64,000 nucleotides of DNA, from NCBI RefSeq assembly GCF_019343455.1, contig NZ_CP049362.1, forward strand, positions 1,612,001 to 1,676,000, given 5' to 3'. The position numbers were made by a program, and so were the translations under genes. The notes under the pieces are model-generated. The model was not told the DNA's origin and made no database searches. It worked only from the letters and a program-made list of their open reading frames with translations. The DNA comes from Alcaligenes ammonioxydans. Lineage in GTDB: Bacteria > Pseudomonadota > Gammaproteobacteria > Burkholderiales > Burkholderiaceae_B. Positions 9,870-18,251 of the stretch are shown here, one piece after another; positions within the stretch are counted from its first letter, which is position 1, and each line of letters begins with the position of its first letter.

Positions 9870-10141
9870 AAGCCTTTCTTGTCTCTGTCCTGGTCCTGCT
9901 GGTTCGGGGCTACCAACTTTTAATCAGCCCATTATTGGGGCCGCGCTGCCGTTTTTATCCGACTTGTTCGCAGTATGCGATTCAGGCTTTGCGCACGCAT
10001 GGCCCCTTCAAAGGAACGTGGCTGGCCGCACAACGCCTTGTCCGTTGTCATCCCTGGCATCCGGGCGGGCACGACCCGGTTCCTGCTCGTGGCGATCAGG
10101 GCAGGCAAGCGTCCAGGCAGTCAGGAGAAGGCCGTGGATAA
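9866..10141 (+). CDS. yidD: YidD-like membrane insertion factor
   Basis: A 91-residue protein with an N-terminal amphipathic/hydrophobic helix and the YidD signature [20 protein letters not shown], followed by [16 protein letters not shown] and RCHPWHPGG. YidD assists YidC in inserting inner-membrane proteins and normally lies beside rnpA and yidC. Here it lies inside a zinc operon, so it is either a relocated or an additional copy. It overlaps the preceding small ORF by four bases and the next gene by eight. Confidence 0.88.
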   Translation: MKAFLVSVLVLLVRGYQLLISPLLGPRCRFYPTCSQYAIQALRTHGPFKGTWLAAQRLVRCHPWHPGGHDPVPARGDQGRQASRQSGEGRG

Positions 10142-10595
10142 GGGGGGCGTACCTAAAGAGTCCATCGCTCAGACTCAGCAAGCCATTGTGGACAGTTTCC
10201 AGTGCCTGGGTAACTGGATGGCGCGCTACGAATATCTGATTGATCTGGGGCGCTCCTTGCCCGACTTCCCGGACAAATGGCGTACAGAAGCGAATCGTTT
10301 GCACGGCTGTCAGGCACAGGTCTGGATGGTCTCTGAATTGCATGATCACAGGTTGTTTTTTCAGGCTCGTAGTGATTCTGCCATCGTCACCGGCTTGTTG
10401 GCTTTATTGATGAAGGTGTATTCGGGGCGTCTGCCTGAAGAAATTCTGTCCCATCCCCCCGACTTTTTACGGGCAATTGAACTGGAGCAGCACTTGTCAC
10501 CGAATCGCGCCAATGGCCTGTTTCACATGATGGAGCGGATTCGTTTGATGGCACAAGATGCTCTGGGTGCAGAAGCCGCAAAGGCAAAACCATGA
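10134..10595 (+). CDS. SufE-like sulfur acceptor
   Basis: A 153-residue SufE/CsdE-family protein, which takes persulfide sulfur from a cysteine desulfurase for Fe-S assembly. The acceptor Cys59 sits in the typical HGCQAQVW motif. I chose GTG 10134 because AGGAG (10123-10127) lies six bases upstream and the residues before it are yidD read in another frame. It overlaps yidD by 8 bases and the dihydroorotase gene by 4. No desulfurase gene is nearby, so its partner must be encoded elsewhere. Confidence 0.88.
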   Translation: MDKGGVPKESIAQTQQAIVDSFQCLGNWMARYEYLIDLGRSLPDFPDKWRTEANRLHGCQAQVWMVSELHDHRLFFQARSDSAIVTGLLALLMKVYSGRLPEEILSHPPDFLRAIELEQHLSPNRANGLFHMMERIRLMAQDALGAEAAKAKP

Positions 10596-11986
10596 CGCCA
10601 GCAATCCTGAAGGCCCCTCTATCCCGGTCCACAGAAACGACCAAACAGCATGATCTGCGCCATGCCGATCTGCTGCTCTGTGGCGGTACGGTAATGACCC
10701 CTAACGGTGCCGAGCACATTGACATCGCCTGTGTGCAAGGCCGGATTATGGCTCTTGGCGATTTGCAGCCCAGCTGGAGCGCAGAGTGCCTGCTGGACTT
10801 GAGCGGCCTGCATGTATTGCCAGGGGTCATCGACAGCCAGGTGCATTTTCGAGAGCCGGGGCTGGAGCACAAGGAGAATCTGGAAGCGGGGACACGGGGT
10901 GCGGTCCTGGGCGGGGTGACTGCAATTTTCGAGATGCCCAACACCCACCCCTTGACGCTGGGAGCAGCCGATCTGCACGCCAAGCTAAATGCCGCTCAAG
11001 GTCGTAGCTGGTGCGATCACGCCTTTTACATCGGTGGCTCATCCTTGAATGCCGAATCTTTGCAGGAACTGGAGCAGCTTCCAGGCTGCGCGGGCATCAA
11101 GGTCTTTATGGGTAGCTCTTTTGGCGATCTCCTGGCGGATCAGGATGAAGTCCTGATCCGCATCTTGCGTCATGGCCGCAGACGGCTGGCGGTGCATGCG
11201 GAGGATGAGGCCAGACTGTGTGAACGTAAGCATATTGTGCTGGATAGTGGGGACGTGCGGCAACACCCGGTCTGGCGTGATGTCCCAAGTGCGTTGATGG
11301 CGACTCAACGCATCGTTCGCCTGGCGGCACAGGTGAATCGCCGCCTGCATGTGCTGCACGTGTCCAGCGCAGAGGAAATGCAGTTTCTGGCCGCCCACAA
11401 AGCTCGCGTGACGGTGGAAGTCACTCCTCATCACCTGAGTCTGCAGGCTCCCGACTGTTATGAGCGCTTGGGCACGTTGGCCCAAATGAATCCACCGGTG
11501 CGGGAGCAGCGTCATCAGGACGCGCTGTGGCAGGCGGTCCGAGCGGGTGTGGTAGATGTGATCGGCAGCGATCATGCGCCGCATACCTTGTCGGAGAAGT
11601 CTCAGGGCTACCCGGCCTCGCCCAGTGGCATGACAGGCGTGCAAACTCTCCTTCCCCTGATGTTGAACCATGTGCATGCGGGTCGTCTGAGCCTGCAGCG
11701 ACTGGTGGATTTGACCAGTACCGGTCCTGCCCGGATTTTTGGTCTGGAAGGCAAAGGACGTATTGCCGTGGGCTTTGATGCTGACTTCAGCATTGTGGAT
11801 CTGAAGGCGCGGCGTCGTATTCGCAACGACTGGATGGCCAGCGTCAGCGGCTGGTCTCCCTACGACGGCCTGCCGGTTGTGGGCTGGCCGATTCACACCA
11901 TTGTGCGCGGCCATTGTGTGGTTCGTGATGAAGCCTTGGAAGGGCAAGCGCAAGGCAGGCCACTGCGTTTTCTGGATGTCCCCTAG
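10592..11986 (+). CDS. pyrC2: Dihydroorotase paralogue PyrC2 with altered metal site
   Basis: A 464-residue amidohydrolase of the class I dihydroorotase/AllB type. Conserved: Lys170 (GIKVFMGSS, the carboxylated lysine), His202 (VHAEDE), His256 (HVLHVSS) and Asp327 (GSDHAPHT). The first His of the usual HxH motif is Gln83 (DSQVHFREPG), so the two-zinc site lacks one ligand. Dihydroorotase paralogues are known members of Zur regulons and are thought to back up zinc-dependent PyrC. ATG 10592 overlaps the preceding stop as ATGA. Whether it hydrolyses dihydroorotate with one metal or another cation is open. Confidence 0.9.
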   Translation: MTPAILKAPLSRSTETTKQHDLRHADLLLCGGTVMTPNGAEHIDIACVQGRIMALGDLQPSWSAECLLDLSGLHVLPGVIDSQVHFREPGLEHKENLEAGTRGAVLGGVTAIFEMPNTHPLTLGAADLHAKLNAAQGRSWCDHAFYIGGSSLNAESLQELEQLPGCAGIKVFMGSSFGDLLADQDEVLIRILRHGRRRLAVHAEDEARLCERKHIVLDSGDVRQHPVWRDVPSALMATQRIVRLAAQVNRRLHVLHVSSAEEMQFLAAHKARVTVEVTPHHLSLQAPDCYERLGTLAQMNPPVREQRHQDALWQAVRAGVVDVIGSDHAPHTLSEKSQGYPASPSGMTGVQTLLPLMLNHVHAGRLSLQRLVDLTSTGPARIFGLEGKGRIAVGFDADFSIVDLKARRRIRNDWMASVSGWSPYDGLPVVGWPIHTIVRGHCVVRDEALEGQAQGRPLRFLDVP

Positions 11987-12011
11987 CCGCCCATTCAGCA
12001 AGGAGTACGCC

Positions 12012-12464
12012 ATGACGGATTCAAAAGAGCTTAAAGAGCGTGGCCTGAAGGTGACCGCAGCCCGTATCCAAATTCTTGAGATTTTCCAGACCCCCGGCAT
12101 GGGTCATTTGACGGCGGACGATGTGTATCGTCAGTTGATCCGGCAAGGCAGTGAAATTGGCTTGGCCACTGTGTATCGCGTGCTGACGCAATTGCAGCAG
12201 GCAGGCCTGTTAAAGCAGGTTTATTTTGAGCCCGGCCGGGCTCTGTATGAGCGGGATGATGGCGAACACCATGATCACCTTATTTGCACGGACTGCGGTC
12301 GCGTGCAGGAGTTCCATGACGAGGTGATCGAACAGCGCCAACAAGCGATTGCTCAAGAGCGGGGCTTTCAAGTTCTGGCTCATAGCCACGTCTTGTATGG
12401 GCCTTGCCTGAATCCCGATTGCACGTATCGCCCCGGCTCCCCCGATGACAAGGAGAAAACGTGA
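12012..12464 (+). CDS. zur: Fur-family regulator, probable Zur
   Basis: A 150-residue Fur-family repressor. The winged helix covers about 10-85 ([18 protein letters not shown] is the recognition region), then [16 protein letters not shown] and a second Cys pair, CLNPDC. Its sequence is nearer to classical Fur than many Zur proteins are, but its place inside the Zur-boxed operon makes zinc sensing and autorepression the best reading. ATG 12012 has AAGGAG (12000-12005). The stop overlaps the GTG of hisI. It could instead be a second iron-responsive Fur. Confidence 0.85.
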   Translation: MTDSKELKERGLKVTAARIQILEIFQTPGMGHLTADDVYRQLIRQGSEIGLATVYRVLTQLQQAGLLKQVYFEPGRALYERDDGEHHDHLICTDCGRVQEFHDEVIEQRQQAIAQERGFQVLAHSHVLYGPCLNPDCTYRPGSPDDKEKT

Positions 12465-12976
12465 AAACAGCAGGAAAAGAATGCGGACTGGACGACACCC
12501 CCATGGTGCAGATGCGCCCTCGAGTGTCAGTGGAACAGGTGGAAGAGGGCGAGGAGCTGGCGCCCAAATTTGACGAACAGGGCCTGATTGCCTGCATCAC
12601 TACAGATGCGAAGAACGGGGAGGTCCTGATGTTGGGGTACATGAATCGGGAAGCCTTGGAAAAAACCATACAGACGGGCGAGGCCCATTACTGGAGCCGG
12701 TCGCGCCAGACGCTCTGGCATAAAGGGGCGAGTAGTGGTCTGGTGCAAACAGTAGAGGAGATGCGCATCGATGACGACCAGGACGCCGTACTGCTGCGCG
12801 TGCGGGTAGCCGGTTCAGGAGCCAGTTGCCACGTAGGCTACTACTCCTGTTTTTATCGGCAGGTACCGGTAGGAGCGGCGCACCGCAAGGGCCAGAAACT
12901 GGTGTTTATTGAGTCGACCAAGACCTTTGATCCGCAGGACGTGTATGGCGATGCGCCCAATCCTACCGTGCTTTAG
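12461..12976 (+). CDS. hisI2: HisI paralogue (phosphoribosyl-AMP cyclohydrolase) with altered zinc site
   Basis: A 171-residue HisI-like protein; HisI opens the purine ring of phosphoribosyl-AMP in histidine synthesis. The usual DCDxD motif, whose Cys binds zinc and whose Asp residues bind magnesium, reads DDDQD here (Asp104, Asp105, Asp106, Asp108), while the other two zinc Cys remain (Cys123 and Cys130 in [12 protein letters not shown]). An N-terminal extension of about 35 residues is also present. GTG 12461 has AAGGAG five bases upstream. It ends the operon and fits the known pattern of HisI paralogues in zinc-starvation clusters. Confidence 0.88.
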   Translation: MKTAGKECGLDDTPMVQMRPRVSVEQVEEGEELAPKFDEQGLIACITTDAKNGEVLMLGYMNREALEKTIQTGEAHYWSRSRQTLWHKGASSGLVQTVEEMRIDDDQDAVLLRVRVAGSGASCHVGYYSCFYRQVPVGAAHRKGQKLVFIESTKTFDPQDVYGDAPNPTVL

Positions 12977-13039
12977 CCTGCCGTTTGGGTGGACGGGGCC
13001 AGACAAGAGGCTGTCCGGTTTTCCTTGGGGAGCAGGCTA

Positions 13040-13069
13040 ACAAAGCCGGGCGTGGTCGCCCCGCTTTGT
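13040..13069. terminator. Hairpin between hisI2 and tctA
   Basis: ACAAAGC (13040-13046) pairs with GCTTTGT (13063-13069) around a GC-rich inner stem (GGGCG/CGCCC). It lies between two convergent operons and is followed by a GT-rich stretch. A bidirectional terminator is plausible. Confidence 0.5.
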
Positions 13070-13106
13070 GTTTGTCGCAGTTGCCTTGTGAACGGGCTTG
13101 GCTCCA

Positions 13107-14630
13107 CTAGGATGCTTTGGCCAGACCCCCCCATTTTTTCTGACGGTTCGCGCGCCAGAACGAGTAACTCAGTCCCAGTATCAGCAAGATGCAGGCAATG
13201 ATAAAGACCATGCTGATCGGGCGCTCCAGAAAGATCATGGGGTCGCCGCGGGACAGCAGCAGGGCCCGGCGGAAGTTCTCTTCTACCATCGGCCCCAAGA
13301 CAAAGCCCAGCAGCAAGGGGGCAGCTTCAAAGCGCAGGCGCATGAAGCCGTACCCCAGAATGCCAAACAGCAGCACGATGTTGACATCGAACAGGTTGTT
13401 GTTGGTGCTATAGACGCCCACGCACACAAAGAACAGGGCAGCGGGGTACAGGTACTTGAAAGGTACAGACAGCAGACGCACCCACATCCCGATCAGGGGC
13501 AGGTTCAGGATCAGCAGCAGGATGTTGCCCACCCAGAAGCTGGCAATCAGGCCCCAGAACATATCGGCGTGTTCGACCACCATTTGTGGGCCGGGCTGGA
13601 TGCCATGAATGATCAGTGCCCCCAGCATCAAGGCCATGACCGGATCGCCAGGAATGCCCAGGCTCAGGGTAGGAATGAAGCTGGTTTGGGTCGAGGCACT
13701 GGTGGCGGCTTCGGGCGACGCAATGCCTTCAATCGCACCCCGTCCAAAACGCTCAGGTTTCTTGGCGATTTTCTTTTCCGTGGCATAGGCAATAAAGGAG
13801 GCAATGGTCGGGCCTGTGCCGGGCAGGATTCCGAAGGCAGCGCCAATGGCCGTGCCGCGAACCAAAGCGCCCTTGGACTGCTTGATGTCGCCTTTTTCCG
13901 GGCGCAGGGAGCGGGTGGAGACTTTACCAATAGCCTTGGTATGGCCGCTATGGATCCGGTTGATGTTCTTGAGGAAGTCCGCAATACCGAACAGACCCAT
14001 CGCCAGTGCGACAATCTGCAAGCCGTCCTGCAGCTCCGGAATATTGAGGTCAAAGCGCGACACACCGCTGTTTACGTCCGTCCCTACCACGCCAAAGATC
14101 AGCCCCATGACCACCATGGCCACGCCTTTGATGGCCGAGCCTTTCGCCAAGGTGGCCCCGGCCAGCAGTCCCAGCATCATCATGGAAAAATATTCGGCAG
14201 GGCCGAACTTGAAGGCCACATTGACCAGGGCTGGCGAGAACAGGATCATGGCCAAAATGCCGATCGTGGCTCCAAAAAAGGAGGACAACATCAACATGAA
14301 CAGGGCTGAGCCGGCCTTGCCGTTGCGGGCCATGGGATTGCCATCCAAACAGGCCACCGCGTGTGAGGCGGTTCCGGGCAGGTTGAGCATGATGGAGGTG
14401 ATGCCGCCGCCGTATTGGGAACCGTAGTAAATTCCGGCCAGCATAATCAGGGCAGCCGTGGGCGTCATGGCGTAGGTCAGGGGCAGCAGGATGGAGATGG
14501 CGGCCAGTACGCCCATGCCGGGCAAAACACCGATCAGGTTCCCCATGAACACGCCAAAGACGGCCCACATCAGGTTGTCCAGTTGAAAGGCAACGCCAAA
14601 GCCGTGCATCAGGTTAGAGAGAATGTCCAT
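13107..14630 (-). CDS. tctA: Tripartite tricarboxylate transporter, large membrane subunit TctA
   Basis: A 507-residue membrane protein with about 11-12 hydrophobic segments and the two TctA signatures GVLPGMGVLAAISILLPLTY and, in the second half, GILPGTGPTIASFIAYATEK. Together with TctB it forms the inner-membrane part of a citrate or related carboxylate importer that needs a periplasmic TctC receptor. ATG 14630 (MDILSNLMHG) lies two bases after the tctB stop. No tctC is in the window, so the receptor is encoded elsewhere, as is common in Alcaligenaceae. Confidence 0.93.
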   Translation of the reverse strand: MDILSNLMHGFGVAFQLDNLMWAVFGVFMGNLIGVLPGMGVLAAISILLPLTYAMTPTAALIMLAGIYYGSQYGGGITSIMLNLPGTASHAVACLDGNPMARNGKAGSALFMLMLSSFFGATIGILAMILFSPALVNVAFKFGPAEYFSMMMLGLLAGATLAKGSAIKGVAMVVMGLIFGVVGTDVNSGVSRFDLNIPELQDGLQIVALAMGLFGIADFLKNINRIHSGHTKAIGKVSTRSLRPEKGDIKQSKGALVRGTAIGAAFGILPGTGPTIASFIAYATEKKIAKKPERFGRGAIEGIASPEAATSASTQTSFIPTLSLGIPGDPVMALMLGALIIHGIQPGPQMVVEHADMFWGLIASFWVGNILLLILNLPLIGMWVRLLSVPFKYLYPAALFFVCVGVYSTNNNLFDVNIVLLFGILGYGFMRLRFEAAPLLLGFVLGPMVEENFRRALLLSRGDPMIFLERPISMVFIIACILLILGLSYSFWRANRQKKWGGLAKAS

Positions 14631-14632
14631 GC

Positions 14633-15094
14633 CTAGCCCCACGTGAACAGGGGAAATTGCAGCTCCAGCCCCCAGGAGAAAATAAGCACACCCAGCAGCG
14701 TTACAAACACGGACAGCAGCAAAGCGGTGAGCCAGGAGTGCTCTTTGTCGCCCATGGCCGAGATGAACACCAGGGCGAAGGTGGCGGGAACCAGTCCGCC
14801 GTAGCGGCCCAGGATAATGAAGGCGATGATGCCACCCACAATGGCCAGCCAGCCTCGCCATTGCGGTGGGCCGTAATCTTCTTCCTGCTCCTCGTCGTGC
14901 GAGGCGGTCTCGACAAACAGGTACAGCGCGCCCAGCGCGATCATCACGATACCCAGCAGAAACGGGAAGTATCCCGGCCCCATGCGGGCCAGGCTGCCCA
15001 GGGAGTATTTCTGTCCCATCAGAACCGTCAAGACGCCCACCCCCACCATCAGCCCGACTGAGTAATATTTTTGTCTGCTCATGACCCTCCCCAT
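14633..15094 (-). CDS. tctB: Tripartite tricarboxylate transporter, small membrane subunit TctB
   Basis: A 153-residue protein with four hydrophobic segments and a charged central loop (HDEEQEEDYG) matches TctB. I give the longest start (15094, MGRVMSRQKYY); ATG 15082 is an alternative with a GGAGG tract, but the spacing is only three bases. The gene is nearly fused to tctA and begins 111 bases after the kinase stop in the same direction, so one transcript with the two-component genes is possible. Confidence 0.88.
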   Translation of the reverse strand: MGRVMSRQKYYSVGLMVGVGVLTVLMGQKYSLGSLARMGPGYFPFLLGIVMIALGALYLFVETASHDEEQEEDYGPPQWRGWLAIVGGIIAFIILGRYGGLVPATFALVFISAMGDKEHSWLTALLLSVFVTLLGVLIFSWGLELQFPLFTWG

Positions 15095-15204
15095 TTCCGT
15101 AAAGCACGCATGATTTTTATAACTCCTGAAAAAGAGCGTTTAAAAATGAGGCTAGCTTAGCGGAGCAGAAGTTTGCTTAGGGTGACAGTTTCATTACCTT
15201 TTGG

Positions 15205-16587
15205 TCATGTTGGCGGTTGTGCAAAAGAGGGGGCGGGAAGCGCAATGGTAACTTTCAGGCCGGATTCTCCTTTTGAGAAAATCAGTTCGCCGCGATGTAA
15301 TTCAACGATGGCCGAAACACTGCTTAATCCCAATCCAAATCCTTCGCTGTCATGATGGTAGCGGTAGAAATATTTGCCCACGTTCTCGTATTCACTTTCG
15401 GGTAAACCGGGGCCATCATCTTCAACACTAATCACAACAAGATGGCCGATTTTTCTTTCGATGCCGACGTTAACGTTTTTTCTGGCATATTTAATTGCGT
15501 TGTCCACGAGATTGGCCAAGGCACTGGCTAAAAGATTGCTATCACCATTCAGGGTGACGGCATCGATTCTCTTTTGGTGCAGTCTGACCCCTTTTTCTTC
15601 CGCAATAAACTGGTACAGATCCAGAACGTCCTCCGCAATCTGCTCCAGGTTGCAGGCTTTAAAGCTTTGTCGGTGGACTCCGGCATTCAGTTCTGCAATC
15701 TGCAGCAGCTTGCCCAGCAGTACGCTCAGCTTCTCCACTTCTTCAATGGCTTCCTGTTGGGCCTGCTGGACGGGTGCCGGGACGCCGGGCAGGTTACGGG
15801 TCTCGCGCAGCTTGCCAACGATTCGGGTCAGTGGCGTGCGAATATTGTGGGCTACGGTATCGGAGATATGGCGGGCGCTTTGCATCAGGCTTTCAATCTT
15901 GTCCAGCATGCGGTTGATGTCGTGGTGGATCAGGCCAAAGATATCCTCGCTTTCGGAACTGATACGCTTGGAGATGTCGCCCGCACCTACTTGCTCCGTC
16001 AGCACACGGATGCGGCCGATGCGGTATTTCAGTTCGCTGCTAAAGACGTAGGCGCCCAGAATCACCAGCATCAAGGCGAGCATCATGGAGGTGAGGATGA
16101 TGCGGCTCAGCATGGCACGCAGCTCGTTCAAGGTGCCCAGTTCGTGCCCAACTACCAGGGTTTCTCCGCCAGCCAATTTGGTGACGCGAACATTGCCTTC
16201 AGACAGGGCATCGATATGCTTGATCTGAACTTCCACCACCTGTTGCTCGGGCAGTTCGTTCAGGCCTGGAATCGCGTGGATATTGCCCACCAGTGTGTGC
16301 TTGTTCTCATCGAGCAGCAGGTAGATTTCCTGCCCCGAATCAATCCGGTCCGACAAGGTCAGTTCGATCATGCGCAAGACCTCTTCGCGTCCACCTACCT
16401 CATAGGCAATGCTCAGCCGCTGCACTGCAACGCTGATCTGGCGCAAGTGCTCGTCGCGCAAGGCACCAAAGACCTGAACGTAGAAAAAACCGATCAGAAA
16501 CAAGGTGGTGAAGATGGCCAGTATGCTGTAGTTGAGCGTCAGCCGAAACGAGGTGGACTCCCAGAGCCGTTTCAGGAGCTCAATCAT
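15205..16587 (-). CDS. Sensor histidine kinase
   Basis: A 460-residue membrane kinase: transmembrane segments at about 18-38 and 162-182 enclose a periplasmic sensor of about 120 residues, followed by HAMP, a HisKA domain with phospho-acceptor His247 (DTVAHNIRTPLTR) and an HATPase domain (NLVDNAIKYA, EDDGPGLP, GFGLGLSSV). It overlaps the response regulator gene by eight bases. Being upstream of tctB-tctA on the same strand, it may sense a carboxylate and control the transporter, as TctDE does elsewhere; that link is inferred from position. Confidence 0.92.
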   Translation of the reverse strand: MIELLKRLWESTSFRLTLNYSILAIFTTLFLIGFFYVQVFGALRDEHLRQISVAVQRLSIAYEVGGREEVLRMIELTLSDRIDSGQEIYLLLDENKHTLVGNIHAIPGLNELPEQQVVEVQIKHIDALSEGNVRVTKLAGGETLVVGHELGTLNELRAMLSRIILTSMMLALMLVILGAYVFSSELKYRIGRIRVLTEQVGAGDISKRISSESEDIFGLIHHDINRMLDKIESLMQSARHISDTVAHNIRTPLTRIVGKLRETRNLPGVPAPVQQAQQEAIEEVEKLSVLLGKLLQIAELNAGVHRQSFKACNLEQIAEDVLDLYQFIAEEKGVRLHQKRIDAVTLNGDSNLLASALANLVDNAIKYARKNVNVGIERKIGHLVVISVEDDGPGLPESEYENVGKYFYRYHHDSEGFGLGLSSVSAIVELHRGELIFSKGESGLKVTIALPAPSFAQPPT

Positions 16588-17311
16588 CGCTGCGTTTCAG
16601 CCTGATCCCGTCAACGCTAGCCTTGTCGCTGAGTACATAGCCGCGACCGCGTATCGTATGAATCAGAGGTGGAATGCCTTCCCTGTCCACTTTGCGCCGC
16701 AGGCGGCTGACCAGCACATCCACCACATTCGATTGCGGGTCGAAGTTGTAACCCCAGACCACTTCCAGCAGCATGGTGCGGGTCAGGATTTTGTGACTGT
16801 TCATCATCAGGTAGGACAGGAGTTTGATTTCGCGCGGTTGCAGCTCCAGCACGACCCCTGCGCGGGTGATTGTCTGTGTACGAATGTTCATCACCAGATC
16901 ATCAATCTGCACACTTCTGATTTCTGCATTATCTGTGCTGCGGCGGATCAAGGCATGCAAGCGGGCAGCCAGCTCCTGAAAGGAAAAAGGCTTGATTAAA
17001 TAATCATCCCCGCCCGCTTTTAAACCATCCACTTTGTCGTCCACTCCTGATAAAGCACTCAATACCAGAACGGGGACTTTTTTTCCTAATGATCGCAAGG
17101 TGAAAAGAATGGAAAGGCCATCTACATGATTGGGAAGCATGCGATCCAGAATAATGACGTCCCATATCTCTTTCATGGCATTTTCCAAACCGGATACGCC
17201 GTCGTGACTAGCGACAACCGAGTAGCCCAGTTCGGACAAACCATTTACCAAATAGCGGGCGTTGTCGCGGTCATCTTCGATCAATAAGCAATTCCACATA
17301 TGACTTTCCAT
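16580..17311 (-). CDS. OmpR-family response regulator
   Basis: A 243-residue regulator: receiver domain at 5-120 with the acidic pocket Glu12-Asp13-Asp14, phospho-acceptor Asp56 (IILDRMLP), Ser85 and Lys107 (LIKPFSF); then a winged-helix DNA-binding domain at about 135-230 (NVVDVLVSRLRRKVD, IHTIRGRGYVL). Start 17311 (MESHMW) or 17299 is possible. It is cotranscribed with the kinase. The recognition site cannot be deduced here. Confidence 0.92.
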   Translation of the reverse strand: MESHMWNCLLIEDDRDNARYLVNGLSELGYSVVASHDGVSGLENAMKEIWDVIILDRMLPNHVDGLSILFTLRSLGKKVPVLVLSALSGVDDKVDGLKAGGDDYLIKPFSFQELAARLHALIRRSTDNAEIRSVQIDDLVMNIRTQTITRAGVVLELQPREIKLLSYLMMNSHKILTRTMLLEVVWGYNFDPQSNVVDVLVSRLRRKVDREGIPPLIHTIRGRGYVLSDKASVDGIRLKRSDD

Positions 17312-17527
17312 TTTTTAGAAACAGGCAATGACATCCATTTAAAAAAACGGATTGTTCGCAAGGCTTAAGGCGGATCATGAGTCAAACATGACAAAACGCT
17401 CATGTTTGGCGTCGGCGATGAAAAGAAAAAGGGATGGGCACCCGATCGCAAGCCATTCCGGATTATAGGAATAATTAGCCTGCGTATTAGAAGCGGGTAG
17501 ACCGGTGCTGCAGAGGCTCAGTGTCGG

Positions 17528-17992
17528 TCAGGCAGTGCGGCAGGAGGCAGCCAGTGCCAATGCGCGGCGCGCGAGGCCACGTACATCAAGGCTGTGTGCC
17601 ACCTCCAGCGCGTCCAGCTCGGCCTCGGTGAACCAGCGCGCGTCCAGTGCGTCATCGGCGGCTTGAGCGCTACCCGACTGCCACTGAAAGAGAACAGCGA
17701 TAAGAATGAAATGTGGATAGCTTGGCGGGGTGGGGCTGGGTTCGCGGTCAAACACATCCAGGGCATCAAAGATGTGCAGGGCCTGACCCTGTACCCCAGT
17801 TTCTTCGCGCAGTTCGCGATGCGCGGCGGCATGGATGGTTTCACCGGGACGGATTTTGCCGCCCGGGAATGCCCAGCGTCCAGCATCGGGCCGGTTGGCG
17901 CGGCGTATCAGTAAAATTCGGTCTTGATGAACGACGGCGGCCAGGGTGGCGGGAACCGGTCCCGTGGCAGGGGAAGCGGGATCAGCGGACAA
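17528..17992 (-). CDS. NUDIX hydrolase
   Basis: A 154-residue NUDIX protein whose box runs from Gly45 to Gly66 (GGKIRPGE ... RELREETG) with all catalytic acidic residues. NUDIX enzymes cleave nucleoside diphosphates linked to another moiety; the substrate cannot be read from sequence. A TPP-riboswitch-like element and a good -10 box lie upstream on the same strand, hinting at a thiamine-related role such as hydrolysis of a pyrimidine or thiamine phosphate. That hint rests only on the leader. Confidence 0.9.
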   Translation of the reverse strand: MSADPASPATGPVPATLAAVVHQDRILLIRRANRPDAGRWAFPGGKIRPGETIHAAAHRELREETGVQGQALHIFDALDVFDREPSPTPPSYPHFILIAVLFQWQSGSAQAADDALDARWFTEAELDALEVAHSLDVRGLARRALALAASCRTA

Positions 17993-18037
17993 GATAGCAA
18001 CTCCAGGTCAAGGATGGCCTTCCTTGATCAAGCGGCG

Positions 18038-18100
18038 AGCAGATAGCGATCCGTTCCTTTGCTGGCATGACCCGGATCAAGCTCAGCCGGTCACTCTGCT
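18038..18100 (-). promoter_or_regulatory. Shortened TPP-riboswitch-like leader of the NUDIX gene
   Basis: Read on the minus strand, the segment starts AGCAGA, contains GGCTGAG and TGATCCGGGTCATGCCAGC, continues AAAGGAACGG and closes with TCTGCT, which pairs with the first six bases. GCTGAG and the TGATC...ATGCCAGC...AGGGA block are the two most conserved parts of the thi-box. The hairpin arm normally before CTGAGA and the ACCC-GAACC segment after it are missing, so this is either a minimal or a decayed element. A -10 box, TATACT (18185-18190, minus), lies upstream and the NUDIX start 46 bases downstream. Confidence 0.5.
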
Positions 18101-18251
18101 TAGCAAGAGGGACAGGCAGTTTTTCAGCCCGCTTCCCAGGGCCCCTCGATCATAAAGACGGTTTTTGACAATATGACCTGGGCGAGTATACCTGCCTTTG
18201 CGTGACCCTTGCCCCCTGTGCCCTGGCCCTGACCCGCATGCCCACGGCGGA

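Noticed and set aside
11039..12100. 353-codon minus-strand frame opposite the dihydroorotase gene
   Set aside because: Shadow of a conserved gene; no domain visible.
13098..14309. 403-codon plus-strand frame opposite tctA
   Set aside because: Composition is Gln/His-rich low-complexity noise typical of antisense frames in GC-rich genes; tctA on the other strand is certain.
15574..16605. 343-codon plus-strand frame opposite the histidine kinase
   Set aside because: The kinase motifs on the other strand are complete; this frame shows no family and skewed composition.
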